A stretch of DNA of 64,000 bases from assembly GCA_003014445.1 (NCBI GenBank), contig PYGH01000009.1, positions 1 through 64,000 on the forward strand. Direction: 5' to 3'. The notes beneath the pieces were generated by a model that had not been told where the DNA came from, did no database searches, and saw only the letters and a list, made by a program, of their open reading frames with translations. Shown here one piece after another: positions 44,945 through 55,183 of the stretch (its first letter is position 1; every line of letters begins with the position of its first letter). This DNA is from Fusobacterium naviforme (GTDB lineage Bacteria; Bacillota; Clostridia; Lachnospirales; Lachnospiraceae). The translations under genes were made by a program, and so were the position numbers.

Positions 44945-45017
44945 TGTTTAGTAAACATTTTTGCGTTGGTTCGGAAATGTTCAACTAAACATTAACCCTA
45001 TTTTGATTCAAAGTCAA
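44945..45017 (-). promoter_or_regulatory. Promoter and two LacI-type operators of the sugar operon
   Basis: Promoter TTGACT (45017-45012), 17 bp, TAATGT (44994-44989). Palindrome ATGTTCAACTAAACAT (44977-44992) overlaps the -10 and start region; a second, perfect palindrome TGTTTAGTAAACA (44945-44957) lies just before the ribosome binding site. Their centres are about 33 bp apart, three helical turns, which suits cooperative binding by one repressor. The rest of the 320-bp gap is AT-rich with no gene. Confidence 0.75.
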
Positions 45018-45160
45018 TATTTTATATATATTTCTTACACTTTGTATAATTTTATCCCTACTTACTTGTGCATAATCCCCATTGTCTCTCCTCTACCATT
45101 TACTAAACTACGTTATTTTTTTATCTAATTTTCAGAGGGCGTAGGAATGTTTTCTGCGCA

Positions 45161-45195
45161 AAAAAAATCGCAGACAGAATGTATTCCGTCTGCGA
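45161..45195 (-). terminator. Terminator of the lacI-type gene
   Basis: On the minus strand TCGCAGACGGAAT (45195-45183) pairs with ATTCTGTCTGCGA (45180-45168), one G-U pair, and is followed by seven T. Confidence 0.92.
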
Positions 45196-45249
45196 AGCTA
45201 TATTATAGATATATGGAATGCTTTACGGCCGCTCTGCACTTTCGACTCT

Positions 45250-46257
45250 CTACGGCTGCGGCAGCACCCTGACACTGTCTCTCACAACCAGCCTCCCTGT
45301 GAGCTCCGTCTTCATAGTAGAAAATCCCGGATCACTGATGAGCTGCAGCAGCTGCAGCACCGCCTGCCTGCCGATCAGCTTCCGCTGCACATGAACCGTA
45401 GTCAATGCCGGCGAGCTGATTGAGGCATAGGGAATATCATCAAACCCGATGATCGAGACATCGCGCGGAATCTTGTAGCCCTTCTCCTTCAGCGCCTTCA
45501 TGGCCCCCAGCGCAATGGTATCATTTTCCGCAAAGAAGGCGGAGGGAAGTGTGACATCACCCTCAAGATGAGCCAGAAAATCGTCGTGCGTGCCGATCAT
45601 GGTGGGATTCAGCTTATAGTCGTGCTGCTCGTCAAAGCTTAATTCCAGCTCGTGAACCAGCTTCCGGAATGCCTCCTCGCGCTCCCGGAAATTTTCCGTG
45701 TCCATAGAGCTCCCGAGAAAACCGATCTGTCTGTGTCCGCACTTCCTCAGATAAAGCAGCGCAAGGCGGACATTTTCATAATTGTTCATGCACACGCTGC
45801 TGTAGCTGTGACTCGGAATATTGTTATCCACAACCACAAAAGGAATGCGGATATCCCCCATGAGCTGATACTCCTCCCGGCGAAGCTCTGTCCCGATCAT
45901 GATCATACCGGCATATTTCTCATAATCAAGGTTTTTGAGTCCCTGCTCGAGATCGCTCTTCATGACCGTGAGCGTCATGCCGATATTTTCCTTGCGCAGC
46001 TGTCCCTCGATCGCATCAATGATCATGGAAATGAAGCCCTGATTCTCCTCCACAAAGAAGCCGTTCTTATAGTATTTCATCACCAGTACGTTCCGCTCCG
46101 CAGCTGCCCGCTTCGGTGACGGGTGATAATCATATTTCTCCAGTGCCTTCCGGATCTTCTCTCTGGTCTCGTCACTCACACCTTTTTTTCCATTCAGCAC
46201 GATGGAGATTGCAGAAGGGGAAAAACCGGTGATCTTCGACAGCTCCCGAATTGTCAT
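45250..46257 (-). CDS. LacI family transcriptional regulator
   Basis: 335 aa. N-terminal helix-turn-helix TIRELSKITGFSPSAISIVLNGKKGVSDETREKI and hinge YDYHPSP, then a sugar-binding-protein-like effector domain (GIGFLGSSMDTENFREREEAF-type segment, VSIIGFDDIPYASISSPALTTVHV). It is transcribed separately just upstream of the importer operon, and related operator-like sequences occur at both promoters. It probably represses until the imported sugar or its phosphate is bound. Confidence 0.94.
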   Translation of the reverse strand: MTIRELSKITGFSPSAISIVLNGKKGVSDETREKIRKALEKYDYHPSPKRAAAERNVLVMKYYKNGFFVEENQGFISMIIDAIEGQLRKENIGMTLTVMKSDLEQGLKNLDYEKYAGMIMIGTELRREEYQLMGDIRIPFVVVDNNIPSHSYSSVCMNNYENVRLALLYLRKCGHRQIGFLGSSMDTENFREREEAFRKLVHELELSFDEQHDYKLNPTMIGTHDDFLAHLEGDVTLPSAFFAENDTIALGAMKALKEKGYKIPRDVSIIGFDDIPYASISSPALTTVHVQRKLIGRQAVLQLLQLISDPGFSTMKTELTGRLVVRDSVRVLPQP

Positions 46258-46302
46258 ACCCGCCCCTCCTCTCTCTCATAAACAAAGCTAAACTCTTTCA
46301 TA

Positions 46303-46353
46303 ATTTTACTAATCGTTCGCTTGTAATATACTATTCCCTTCGTATTCTGTCAA
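46303..46353 (-). promoter_or_regulatory. Promoter of the lacI-type gene with an operator-like site
   Basis: TTGACA (46353-46348), 17 bp, TATATT (46330-46325), close to consensus. About 10 bp downstream, minus-strand CGATTAGTAAAAT (46315-46303) agrees at 9 of 13 positions with the operon operator TGTTTAGTAAACA, which points to autoregulation. Confidence 0.75.
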
Positions 46354-46445
46354 GAATCACCGAAACCCTGCGCTTTCCCCGGGACTGATCAATCTACCGC
46401 GACAGTGATCGGACAGCAAGAACTGCTCTCCAACAGATGAGCAGC

Positions 46446-46480
46446 AAAAGGGCCTGCACTCCTCTCCGGAAATGCAGGCC
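46446..46480 (-). terminator. Terminator after dnaJ
   Basis: GGCCTGCA pairs with TGCAGGCC (46451-46458 and 46473-46480) and CTTTTG follows on the minus strand. Confidence 0.8.
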
Positions 46481-46516
46481 TCCATGTGACGTGCCTCCGA
46501 AGGAGGCGGCGCCATC

Positions 46517-47653
46517 TTACTTAAACAGTCCCTTTTTCTTCTCCTTGCCGTCCATCGCATCGGCAAAGCCCTGAAGCGCCTCTCTCTGCGCCGCCGTGAG
46601 CCTGGTCGGGACATCCACCACAAGCGTCACATAGTGATCGCCGCGGATATTTTTATTTCTGAGAGAGGGGACGCCCTTGCCGCGCAGACGCACGCGCGTA
46701 TCCGTCTGGGTTCCCGCCTTCACCTCATACTCCACCTCGCCGTCCACGGTCCTGATGCGGATCGCACCGCCGAGTGCCGCCGTCGCAAAGGAAATCGGCA
46801 CTGTGGAAAAGATGGTGGTCTCCTGCCGCTTGAATATGGGATGCGGACTCACAATGCACTCCACCAGGAGATCCCCCCGCTCACCGCCGTTCACGCCCGG
46901 CTCACCGCCGCCCGCCATACGGACGGACAGGCCGTTGTCAATGCCGGCCGGAATGGTCACGCGGAAGGTCTTACGCTTCTGGTTATAGCCGGTTCCATTG
47001 CAGCCCGGGCACTTCTCCTTCACAACCTTTCCCGCTCCATGGCAGTTCGGACAGGTCTGCACGTTCTGCATGGTTCCAAACATCGTGCGGCTCATCTGTA
47101 CAATTTTTCCCTTCCCGTTACAGGTGGGACAGGTCTCCGGACTGGTTCCCGCCTTCGCACCGCTGCCGCCGCAGGAGCTGCAGGTCTCCTTGAAATTGAC
47201 TGTGATCTCCTTCTCACAGCCAAAGACCGCCTCCTCAAAGGTCAGGCGCACGGAGCTGCGCACATTTGCACCGCGCATAGGCTCATTCGCCGCCCGCGCT
47301 GAGCGCCTGCCGCCGCCAAAGAAATCACCGAATATTCCGCCGCCGTCTCCGAAGAGATCGCCGAAAATATCGCCGAAATCGGCAGCATTCCCCTCGTAAT
47401 AGCCACCGCCGCCCGCGGCGCCGTCAAAGGCCGCGTGACCAAACTGATCGTACTTTCTTCGCTTATCCGGATCGCTCAAGACGGAATACGCCTCGCTGGC
47501 TTCCTTGAAGGCGGCCTCTGCCGCCTTATCGCCGGGGTTCGCGTCCGGATGGTACTTCTTTGCAAGCGCGCGGTAGGCCTTCTTCAATGCCGCATCGTCC
47601 GCATTTTTCGGAACGCCGAGCACCTCATAATAATCGCGTTTCTGCTCTGCCAT
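46517..47653 (-). CDS. dnaJ: DnaJ co-chaperone
   Basis: 378 aa. J domain with HPD ([10 protein letters not shown]), G/F-rich linker, four CxxCxGxG zinc repeats ([40 protein letters not shown]) and the C-terminal peptide-binding domain. It stimulates DnaK ATPase. Last gene of the hrcA operon. Confidence 0.98.
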   Translation of the reverse strand: MAEQKRDYYEVLGVPKNADDAALKKAYRALAKKYHPDANPGDKAAEAAFKEASEAYSVLSDPDKRRKYDQFGHAAFDGAAGGGGYYEGNAADFGDIFGDLFGDGGGIFGDFFGGGRRSARAANEPMRGANVRSSVRLTFEEAVFGCEKEITVNFKETCSSCGGSGAKAGTSPETCPTCNGKGKIVQMSRTMFGTMQNVQTCPNCHGAGKVVKEKCPGCNGTGYNQKRKTFRVTIPAGIDNGLSVRMAGGGEPGVNGGERGDLLVECIVSPHPIFKRQETTIFSTVPISFATAALGGAIRIRTVDGEVEYEVKAGTQTDTRVRLRGKGVPSLRNKNIRGDHYVTLVVDVPTRLTAAQREALQGFADAMDGKEKKKGLFK

Positions 47654-47712
47654 CGTGATCCTTTCTTCGCCTAGTTAAAAATCCCAATGCCGTACTCTCT
47701 TTGCGCTTTGAA

Positions 47713-47735
47713 CGGCGCGGCCTTGGGCCGCGCCG
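47713..47735 (-). terminator. Strong hairpin between dnaK and dnaJ
   Basis: CGGCGCGGCC and GGCCGCGCCG form a perfect 10-bp stem with a 3-nt loop and no T-run. It may stabilise the 3' end of the dnaK message or reduce expression of dnaJ relative to dnaK. Confidence 0.6.
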
Positions 47736-47785
47736 AAAGACTTAGTTCTTCAGAGTAAGCATAAATCTGATTCCGCAAGAGCCGG

Positions 47786-49678
<1,893 letters not shown>

Positions 49679-49750
49679 TTATGATTCTGCCCCGGCAGTC
49701 GCCGAAGCCCTGTCTGTAATATCCTGTTGCCGCTCTTAAGCCCTCAGAAC

Positions 49751-50461
49751 TCAGTTTGCGACCTTCACCATGCTGTGCCGCAGCACGCCGTCCTTGTAGT
49801 AGTATCCCTTCTGAAACTCCTCCACAACGACATTCTCTTCGAGGCTCTCGTCCTCTACGTGCATCACTGCGTTGTGCAGGGCCGGGTCAAAGGGCTTGCC
49901 CTTCGCATCCATGGGTTTCGCCCCCGCCTCCTCCAGGTTCTTAAGGAGCTGACGGTATATCATCTCCATACCATCCGCATAGGGCTTAAGCTCCGGCGCG
50001 TCCGGTGCGCTCTCGAGACTCCGTTCGAAGTTATCGATCACAGGAAGGAGCTTCTCCAGCACGTTCTTAGCTCCGAGATCAAACATCGCCATTTTTTCCT
50101 TCTCCGTGCGCTTCCGGAAATTATCAAACTCCGCAAGGTTTCGCTTCAATCTGTCCGTGAGCTCCTCAATCTTCTCATCCTTTGCGTCCTGCTTCGGTTT
50201 TGCCCGTCCCGTCTCCGGCGCAGACTTATCACTCTCCTCAGCCACAGCCGCCATAGCCGCGGCCTCCGCCGCAAGCTCCTCGGAGCTCTTCTGCTCCTCC
50301 GGCTGGTTTTCAGAGACTTCCTCCGCCTCCTTAGAAGTCCGCTGCGCCTCACACTCTGCCTGCCCGGAGCTCTCCCCGCCGACAGGAGCATTTACCTCTG
50401 TCTCTGCCCCTGCGGCCTTCTCCTTCTGCTCCGTTCCGTCCTCTTTTCTGTACTCGTTCAT
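49751..50461 (-). CDS. grpE: GrpE nucleotide exchange factor
   Basis: About 236 aa. The acidic, low-complexity first ~95 residues (Glu/Ala/Lys-rich) are followed by the long helix (LKRNLAEFDNFRKRTEKEK) and the beta domain (GYYYKDGVLRHSMVKVAN). It releases ADP from DnaK. The start at 50461 is preferred since the ATG at 50473 touches its own GGAAGGG. It begins two bases before the end of hrcA is passed, so translation is coupled. Confidence 0.96.
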   Translation of the reverse strand: MNEYRKEDGTEQKEKAAGAETEVNAPVGGESSGQAECEAQRTSKEAEEVSENQPEEQKSSEELAAEAAAMAAVAEESDKSAPETGRAKPKQDAKDEKIEELTDRLKRNLAEFDNFRKRTEKEKMAMFDLGAKNVLEKLLPVIDNFERSLESAPDAPELKPYADGMEMIYRQLLKNLEEAGAKPMDAKGKPFDPALHNAVMHVEDESLEENVVVEEFQKGYYYKDGVLRHSMVKVAN

Positions 50462-50462
50462 T

Positions 50463-51503
50463 CTAAGTCTCATCCCTTCCAAAATGCTGATCCAGCTGAC
50501 TCATAAGACTCCGCAGCGTGGTGAGCACCTTCTCATAATCCATGCGCTTCGGCCCGACAATGCCGATCGTGCCCCGAAGTCCGCCGCCAAGATCATAATT
50601 CGCAGTGACCATGCTGCAGTCATTCATCTCCGGTACCGGAGACTCATCGCCGATGAACACCTGTATCCCGTGGTGCTCCTCGTCTTCGCCGGTATTGACC
50701 TCCTTCAGGAGCCTGCGCAGCCTGTCCTTCTCCTCAAAGGTATCTATGATCCGGCTCGCGCTGTTGCCATCTGTAAGTTCAGGATACTTAAACACATTCG
50801 TGGCTCCGCTGGTGTAAATCTGAAGATCCTCGTCATTCGAGAAGGACTCCGAGAGCTCGTTTAAGATGTGCTCGACCAGCTCCTTCTGAGCCCCTGCATC
50901 CTGCTTCAGCTGACGCATAATATCCAGATTGATCTCATTGATCGTGAGGCCGTTCAGTGTCGTGTTGAGGAGTATGTTCAGATTCAGGAGCTCCTGATCG
51001 CTGATCTCCGTCTCCGCAGGAATGATACGGTTGCTAATGATATTCCCCTCCACAACAATCACCGCGAGCAGCCTGTGAGCATCCATGCGTGAGAGCTGCA
51101 GCAGCTTGATCCTCGCCTTGTGCGCGCTGGGACTGCTGATCATCGCCGCGTAGTTCGTCTTCGCCGCAATGAGTCGCGCCATCCGCTTCAGCACCAGCTC
51201 CAGGCGGTCCACCCGCTGAAACATCTGATCCTTCAGCTCCTGTACCTCGGCCTGTTTCTCCTTCAGGATCTCATCTACATAGAAGCGATAGCCCTGATCG
51301 GAGGGAATGCGCCCCGCAGAGGTATGAGGCTGAATCAGATATCCCATGTCCTCCAGATCACACATCTCATTTCGGATCGTGGCGCTGCTGAGCTTACAGT
51401 CCGGGAGCTTCGAAATGGTTCTGGAGCCGACCGGCTCTCCGGTCTCCATGTAATTCCTGATCACCGCCTTCAGAATCATAATCTTGCGATTGTCCAGTTC
51501 CAT
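50463..51503 (-). CDS. hrcA: HrcA heat-shock repressor
   Basis: 346 aa. N-terminal winged helix (MELDNRKIMILKAVIRNYME; GSRTISKLPDCKLSSATIRN) and a GAF-like domain (GLTINEINLDI). It binds the CIRCE site and depends on GroEL for folding. Start at 51503 with GGGAG, 20 bp downstream of CIRCE. First gene of hrcA-grpE-dnaK-dnaJ. Confidence 0.97.
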   Translation of the reverse strand: MELDNRKIMILKAVIRNYMETGEPVGSRTISKLPDCKLSSATIRNEMCDLEDMGYLIQPHTSAGRIPSDQGYRFYVDEILKEKQAEVQELKDQMFQRVDRLELVLKRMARLIAAKTNYAAMISSPSAHKARIKLLQLSRMDAHRLLAVIVVEGNIISNRIIPAETEISDQELLNLNILLNTTLNGLTINEINLDIMRQLKQDAGAQKELVEHILNELSESFSNDEDLQIYTSGATNVFKYPELTDGNSASRIIDTFEEKDRLRRLLKEVNTGEDEEHHGIQVFIGDESPVPEMNDCSMVTANYDLGGGLRGTIGIVGPKRMDYEKVLTTLRSLMSQLDQHFGRDET

Positions 51504-51522
51504 GTACCGCTCCCTTCCGTTA

Positions 51523-51549
51523 TTAGCACTCAATTATCAGGAGTGCTAA
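51523..51549 (-). promoter_or_regulatory. CIRCE operator
   Basis: TTAGCACTC, nine bases, GAGTGCTAA: a perfect CIRCE inverted repeat, the HrcA binding site, between the promoter and the hrcA start codon. Confidence 0.98.
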
Positions 51550-51563
51550 CATCTACATTGCCT

Positions 51564-51592
51564 AATATATTCCAGCCGACCAGCTTTGTCAA
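51564..51592 (-). promoter_or_regulatory. Vegetative promoter of the hrcA operon
   Basis: TTGACA (51592-51587), 17 bp, TATATT (51569-51564). With a start near 51557, CIRCE lies at the 5' end of the transcript. Confidence 0.9.
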
Positions 51593-51677
51593 CTGCTTTC
51601 GTAAAATTTCACCATTTCAGGCATATTCCCCCCGCAGATAGCTCTTGCAATCCTTCTCCGGCTATAGTAAAGTGTTC

Positions 51678-51694
51678 GTAACAATTATGTAACA
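51678..51694 (-). promoter_or_regulatory. WalR-type binding site before the first 3D-domain gene
   Basis: Minus-strand TGTTAC (51694-51689), five bases, TGTTAC (51683-51678) fits the WalR (YycF) direct repeat TGTWAH-N5-TGTWAH. It lies 25-41 bp upstream of a secreted cell-wall protein gene, where control by the cell-wall two-component system makes sense. Confidence 0.6.
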
Positions 51695-51718
51695 TATGAG
51701 AAATCAAAGGAGCTTTCT

Positions 51719-52276
51719 ATGAAAAATATATGTATGCTTCGCCTCTCCACCACTCTGGTGCTCTCTGCAGCTCTCCTGCTCGCAGCGCCGGCTGAGAGCT
51801 ATGCGGCAAAGATACGAAAAAATCGTCAGCCTGCCATATCCGCTGAGCAGAGTGCCCAGGCCGAGCAGGACAGCAGCACCGGTCCTTCCTTTCAGAAGGG
51901 TACAGAGACAGGAAACGCGGAGCCTGTGAAAGACGGCGCTGCTGCAAATGCAGCCGCCACGGACACAGTCCCCGCAGAGACCGCTGCAACCGGCAGCGGA
52001 AAGGAAGTGTCGCTCGGCGTCTTCTGCACCAGCGGCTACTCCAACCCGCACGGCGAGCGCAGTGCGGACGGCTCCGTTCCGCAGGTAGGGCGCACAGTCT
52101 CCACAGACTGGTCTGTAATCCCGGCGGGCAGCAAAATACGTCTCGCAAACAGCGAGCTGATCTACACGGTCGAGGACCGGGGCGTGCACGGCAACTGGGT
52201 GGACGTCTATTACAGCACGGAGGCCGAGGCGGAGACACATGGGCTTCAGTATCTGGAAGTGTTTTTGATCCGGTAA
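51719..52276 (+). CDS. Secreted 3D-domain protein
   Basis: 185 aa. Signal peptide (MKNICMLRLSTTLVLSAALL, cleavage near ESYAAK), a disordered Ala/Thr/Glu linker, and a C-terminal 3D domain of the double-psi barrel type. Its three aspartates are visible in STDWSVIPAG, TVEDRG and VDVYYS. 3D domains occur in stationary-phase survival proteins and lytic transglycosylases. The expected Tyr-Cys-xx-Cys start of the domain is changed to FCTSGYSNPHGE, so only part of the usual cysteine pattern is kept. Confidence 0.88.
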   Translation: MKNICMLRLSTTLVLSAALLLAAPAESYAAKIRKNRQPAISAEQSAQAEQDSSTGPSFQKGTETGNAEPVKDGAAANAAATDTVPAETAATGSGKEVSLGVFCTSGYSNPHGERSADGSVPQVGRTVSTDWSVIPAGSKIRLANSELIYTVEDRGVHGNWVDVYYSTEAEAETHGLQYLEVFLIR

Positions 52277-52335
52277 AGCTTAACATTTTACTTTCATCTC
52301 AAATCTTAAGTTTATCCATATCATGTCAACAAGCC

Positions 52336-52366
52336 GGGGCGAAGTAACCATTTCGCCCCCATTTTT
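52336..52366 (+). terminator. Terminator after the first 3D-domain gene
   Basis: GGGGCGAA (52336-52343) and TTCGCCCC (52352-52359) followed by CATTTTTA. Confidence 0.88.
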
Positions 52367-52400
52367 ATGCTTTTTTTTGCATTTTTCTCCCACTTTTCTA

Positions 52401-52428
52401 TTGACAACCCCACTTTTCGTGTTATTAT
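52401..52428 (+). promoter_or_regulatory. Promoter of the second 3D-domain gene
   Basis: TTGACA (52401-52406), 16 bp, TATTAT (52423-52428). A near-palindrome TGTAAAAATATTACA follows at about 52434-52448, in the early transcribed region. Confidence 0.75.
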
Positions 52429-52473
52429 AGGCGTGTAAAAATATTACATAATTATTAAGAGGATTTTACAAAA

Positions 52474-53247
52474 ATGTTCAAGATGTTGTTGCCAATCAAG
52501 AAGGCCACCATATATCTCGTGGTTATGGCACTTGTCTTCTCCCCGCTGACTGTACTCGGCCTCTCAAAAAAGACCTATGCCGCGAACAGTTCCCAGTCAG
52601 GCATCCAGGCGACCTCTGCAGAGGCGGAGACGCAGACTGCCGCAGATAATACAGAACTGGTGCAAACAGACACGGGAGAGAACAGCCCCATGCTGCGTAC
52701 GCATATAGGCAGCGTCGCTGTACAGAACCCGACAGAACTCCCGGAGATCGATCAGCTGGATATCCCGGAGCTAAAGAGTGCCAGAATCGTCGCTCAGAAT
52801 ACCCTGATGGCAAAGCGGCAGGAGATGGATGAGGAGTGGCTGAAGGCCGTGCAGAGCGAGAACAGCGCGGCAGAAGAATCTGATGAGCAGACTCAGACTT
52901 CTGAAAATGAGAGCTCAGAGAACGAGAGCAGCTCTGGCTCCGCAGAGAACCCCGGCACTGTGAGCCTTGGAAGATTCAAGCTCACCGCCTACTGTCCCTG
53001 CTACCAGTGCTCCAAGGGCTGGGGCCGCATGACGAGCTCGGGAAAGATCGCCCAGCCACACCACACCATTGCGACAGACCCCTCAGTCATTCCGGAGGGC
53101 ACCGTCGTCATGATCAACGGCGAGCGCTATGTCGCAGAGGATATCGGCGGCGGTGTCAACGGAAATCATATTGACATCTTCTACGAGAGCCATTCTGTCG
53201 CGCTGGATTTCGGCGTACAGTACGCAGAGGTCTATGCAGTGTATTAA
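52474..53247 (+). CDS. Secreted 3D-domain protein with conserved cysteines
   Basis: 257 aa. Signal peptide (residues about 1-37, ending KKTYAANS), a long Glu/Ser/Thr-rich linker, and a C-terminal 3D domain: LTAYCPCYQCSKGWGRMTSSG, ATDPSVIPEG, AEDIGGGVNG and HIDIFYESH. All three aspartates and the cysteine cluster are intact, unlike the gene upstream. It is probably a murein-acting enzyme of the MltA/YuiC-like group. It is followed by a strong terminator. Confidence 0.92.
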   Translation: MFKMLLPIKKATIYLVVMALVFSPLTVLGLSKKTYAANSSQSGIQATSAEAETQTAADNTELVQTDTGENSPMLRTHIGSVAVQNPTELPEIDQLDIPELKSARIVAQNTLMAKRQEMDEEWLKAVQSENSAAEESDEQTQTSENESSENESSSGSAENPGTVSLGRFKLTAYCPCYQCSKGWGRMTSSGKIAQPHHTIATDPSVIPEGTVVMINGERYVAEDIGGGVNGNHIDIFYESHSVALDFGVQYAEVYAVY

Positions 53248-53311
53248 AGCAGCGCGAAGGTTTTCTTCTTCCCGCTGCAATCTGAATTGAATTCTGAAGA
53301 TAATATTTTCC

Positions 53312-53362
53312 AAAAGGCGTGGAGCGAAGGGATTTCTCCCCTCCGCTCCACGCCTTTATTTT
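53312..53362. terminator. Bidirectional terminator between converging genes
   Basis: AGGCGTGGAGCG (53315-53326) pairs with CGCTCCACGCCT (53344-53355); AAAA on the left and TTTATTTTTAT on the right allow both directions. Confidence 0.92.
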
Positions 53363-53401
53363 TATATCAGGAATATGTCTATTCCGCAGAAGGCTGCACA
53401 T

Positions 53402-54583
53402 TCAGAATTCTATCTTTAACACACAGTCATGCTCCTCTTCGTGATTCAGGATAATGCTCACGATGCGGAGCAGCTGCTCTGCTCCGAGGGCCTCTCTGCT
53501 CTCCTCAAAGCTCTCCCATATAAGCTCTATGGGCTCTCCATAGGCGTGCCGCCCAAATCCGCCTCTCAGAAGATCATTCAGCGCATCCAGATTGTGACCG
53601 GTCGGCACAGAGCCATCTGTCAGAAGATGATCCATCTCGCGGTAGAATCCCTCAAGGTCACGGAAGCTGCCGCCATGAAGCACATAGCGTCTCCGCGTCC
53701 GCTCTTCCGCTGCTGCGGCGGCACTTTTCGGCGCACTCCGGTTCAGGCGACGCACCAACAGCGGCAGTGCCTTTTCGAACTTTACACCATACCAGTGTGC
53801 AGGGTCGTCTTCCGTCTGCAATATGCTCTCCACCACAAAATCTGCGGCAAGTGCTGTTGCCTCACAGGCGTCAAGCCCCTGCATGAGAGCTCCTGTAAAG
53901 GCTGCTGCGAAGCAGTCTCCAGTTCCATGGCTGCTCCTCGGAATGCGCTCCGTAAAGCAATAATGCAGCTCTCCGCTCGCGCAGTCATACACTGCATTGC
54001 CGAGCTGATCCGGCCGGAAGAAGATCCCCTTCAGTACCACCTTGCGGGCGCCAAGAGCAGACAGGCGCGAAAGAAGCTCCCGCACATAGTCTTCGGTCTG
54101 AACATCTGAAGTATACTCCATACCAGTCATAAAACAGGCCTCTGTGAGATTTGGCAGTATGATATCCGCCTTTCCGCAGAGCTCTGCCATCTTCTGCACA
54201 AACGGCTGGTCGAAGCCCTGATAGAGACTCCCATTGTCTGCCATGGCCGGATCTACAATCTTCAGGCCTCCCGGAAGCAAAAGCCTGTCCATAATCTCCC
54301 TCACCAGGGCGATCTGCGCTACACTGCCGAGATATCCCGTGTACACCGCGTCAAAACGGATACCCTCCTTCTCCCACTGGCTGCATATTTCCGGAATATC
54401 CTCTGTAAGATCCCGAAAGGTAAAGCCGTGGAATCCTGCTCCCGTGTGATTTGAGAGTACCGCAGACGGCAGGATGCAAGTCTCCACACCGCAGGCAGAA
54501 ATGATGGGCTGAGCCACTGTGAGAGAGCACTGCCCCACGCAGGAAATATCCTGCACCGTCAAAATTTTCTTGTCCTGAGCCAT
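53402..54583 (-). CDS. pdxK: Pyridoxal/pyridoxamine kinase fused to a barstar-like domain
   Basis: 393 aa. Residues 1-285 are a PdxK/PdxY-type kinase: VQDISCVGQCSLTVAQPIIS, DPAMADNG, and SSHGTGDCFAAAFTGAL with the catalytic Asp. It makes PLP from vitamin B6. After an Ala-rich linker, residues 298-393 form a barstar-like domain: YVLHGGSFRDLEGFYREM, NLDALNDLLRGG (331-342) and a C-terminal VLKIEF strand. Asp333 and Asp337 match barstar Asp35 and Asp39, which bind barnase, and Glu369 may match Glu76. One continuous frame, no stop or frameshift between. No barnase-type gene is nearby. The fusion is seen; its role is unknown. Confidence 0.88.
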   Translation of the reverse strand: MAQDKKILTVQDISCVGQCSLTVAQPIISACGVETCILPSAVLSNHTGAGFHGFTFRDLTEDIPEICSQWEKEGIRFDAVYTGYLGSVAQIALVREIMDRLLLPGGLKIVDPAMADNGSLYQGFDQPFVQKMAELCGKADIILPNLTEACFMTGMEYTSDVQTEDYVRELLSRLSALGARKVVLKGIFFRPDQLGNAVYDCASGELHYCFTERIPRSSHGTGDCFAAAFTGALMQGLDACEATALAADFVVESILQTEDDPAHWYGVKFEKALPLLVRRLNRSAPKSAAAAAEERTRRRYVLHGGSFRDLEGFYREMDHLLTDGSVPTGHNLDALNDLLRGGFGRHAYGEPIELIWESFEESREALGAEQLLRIVSIILNHEEEHDCVLKIEF

Positions 54584-54754
54584 ATGTTTACGCGCGCCCT
54601 TGACACAGGGCTTCCTTTCTCCCGGAGTTCCCCGAGTGCTTCTGTACTATATTATAATATAAGGTATGCCTATATACCGTAATGCCCGGCGCTCATTGCC
54701 ACGCTTCCACCACTGAAGTCTTGGTTTCCAGTATAGCACAGAATCCCGGTGCCC

Positions 54755-54783
54755 TTGCAAAGATTCTATTTCGGTACTAAAAT
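54755..54783 (+). promoter_or_regulatory. Promoter of the rrf2 remnant and cysK
   Basis: TTGCAA (54755-54760), 17 bp, TAAAAT (54778-54783). In the same gap (54584-54860), TATATTATAATATA (a perfect 14-bp palindrome, near 54647-54662) and GGTATGCCTATATACC lie upstream of the pyridoxal kinase and could be its promoter and operator. Confidence 0.65.
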
Positions 54784-54860
54784 TAACTAAAGTGCGATAA
54801 TCCACCAAGACTTTCGTTCCTCCGCCAAGTACGGATACGAACATCGGAACAGAAGCTTTT

Positions 54861-55170
54861 ATGGTAGTATCAACAAGAGGGCGCTATGCACTCAGAGTTA
54901 TGATCGATTTGGCGAAACAGAACAACGCTTCCTATACTCCTCTGCGGGATATCGCACGCAGAGCTCTGCCTGACTCTGCCCATGTGGAAAAAGCTGGACC
55001 ATATCATCAATGAATTTTTTGACAGCTACACACTGGCAGATCTCCTCGCTCCAGCTCAGAGCGGAAAAGATTCTGTCATATACTCAACTCTGCCCTTAAA
55101 AAATGTTAAGCTTCCCGATATTGACGAAATCCCGAAGGTTCGGAGCTCCAAGCCCTGCCAGAAGCCCTAA
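54861..55170 (+). pseudogene. Rrf2-family regulator with internal deletion and frameshift
   Basis: The first ~33 codons read MVVSTRGRYALRVMIDLAKQ and then PLRDIARR, a clear Rrf2 (CymR/IscR-like) winged-helix start. The C-terminal part, ELCLTLPMWKKLDHIINEFF and then SYTLADLL, is the usual Rrf2 end but in another frame (joint near 54960). About 70-80 central residues, including the recognition wing, are missing. The N-terminal frame stops at 55012. In Clostridia a CymR-type gene normally precedes cysK and represses it, so the cysK gene here has probably lost its local regulator. Confidence 0.8.
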
Positions 55171-55183
55171 AAGGAGTGCCTCC

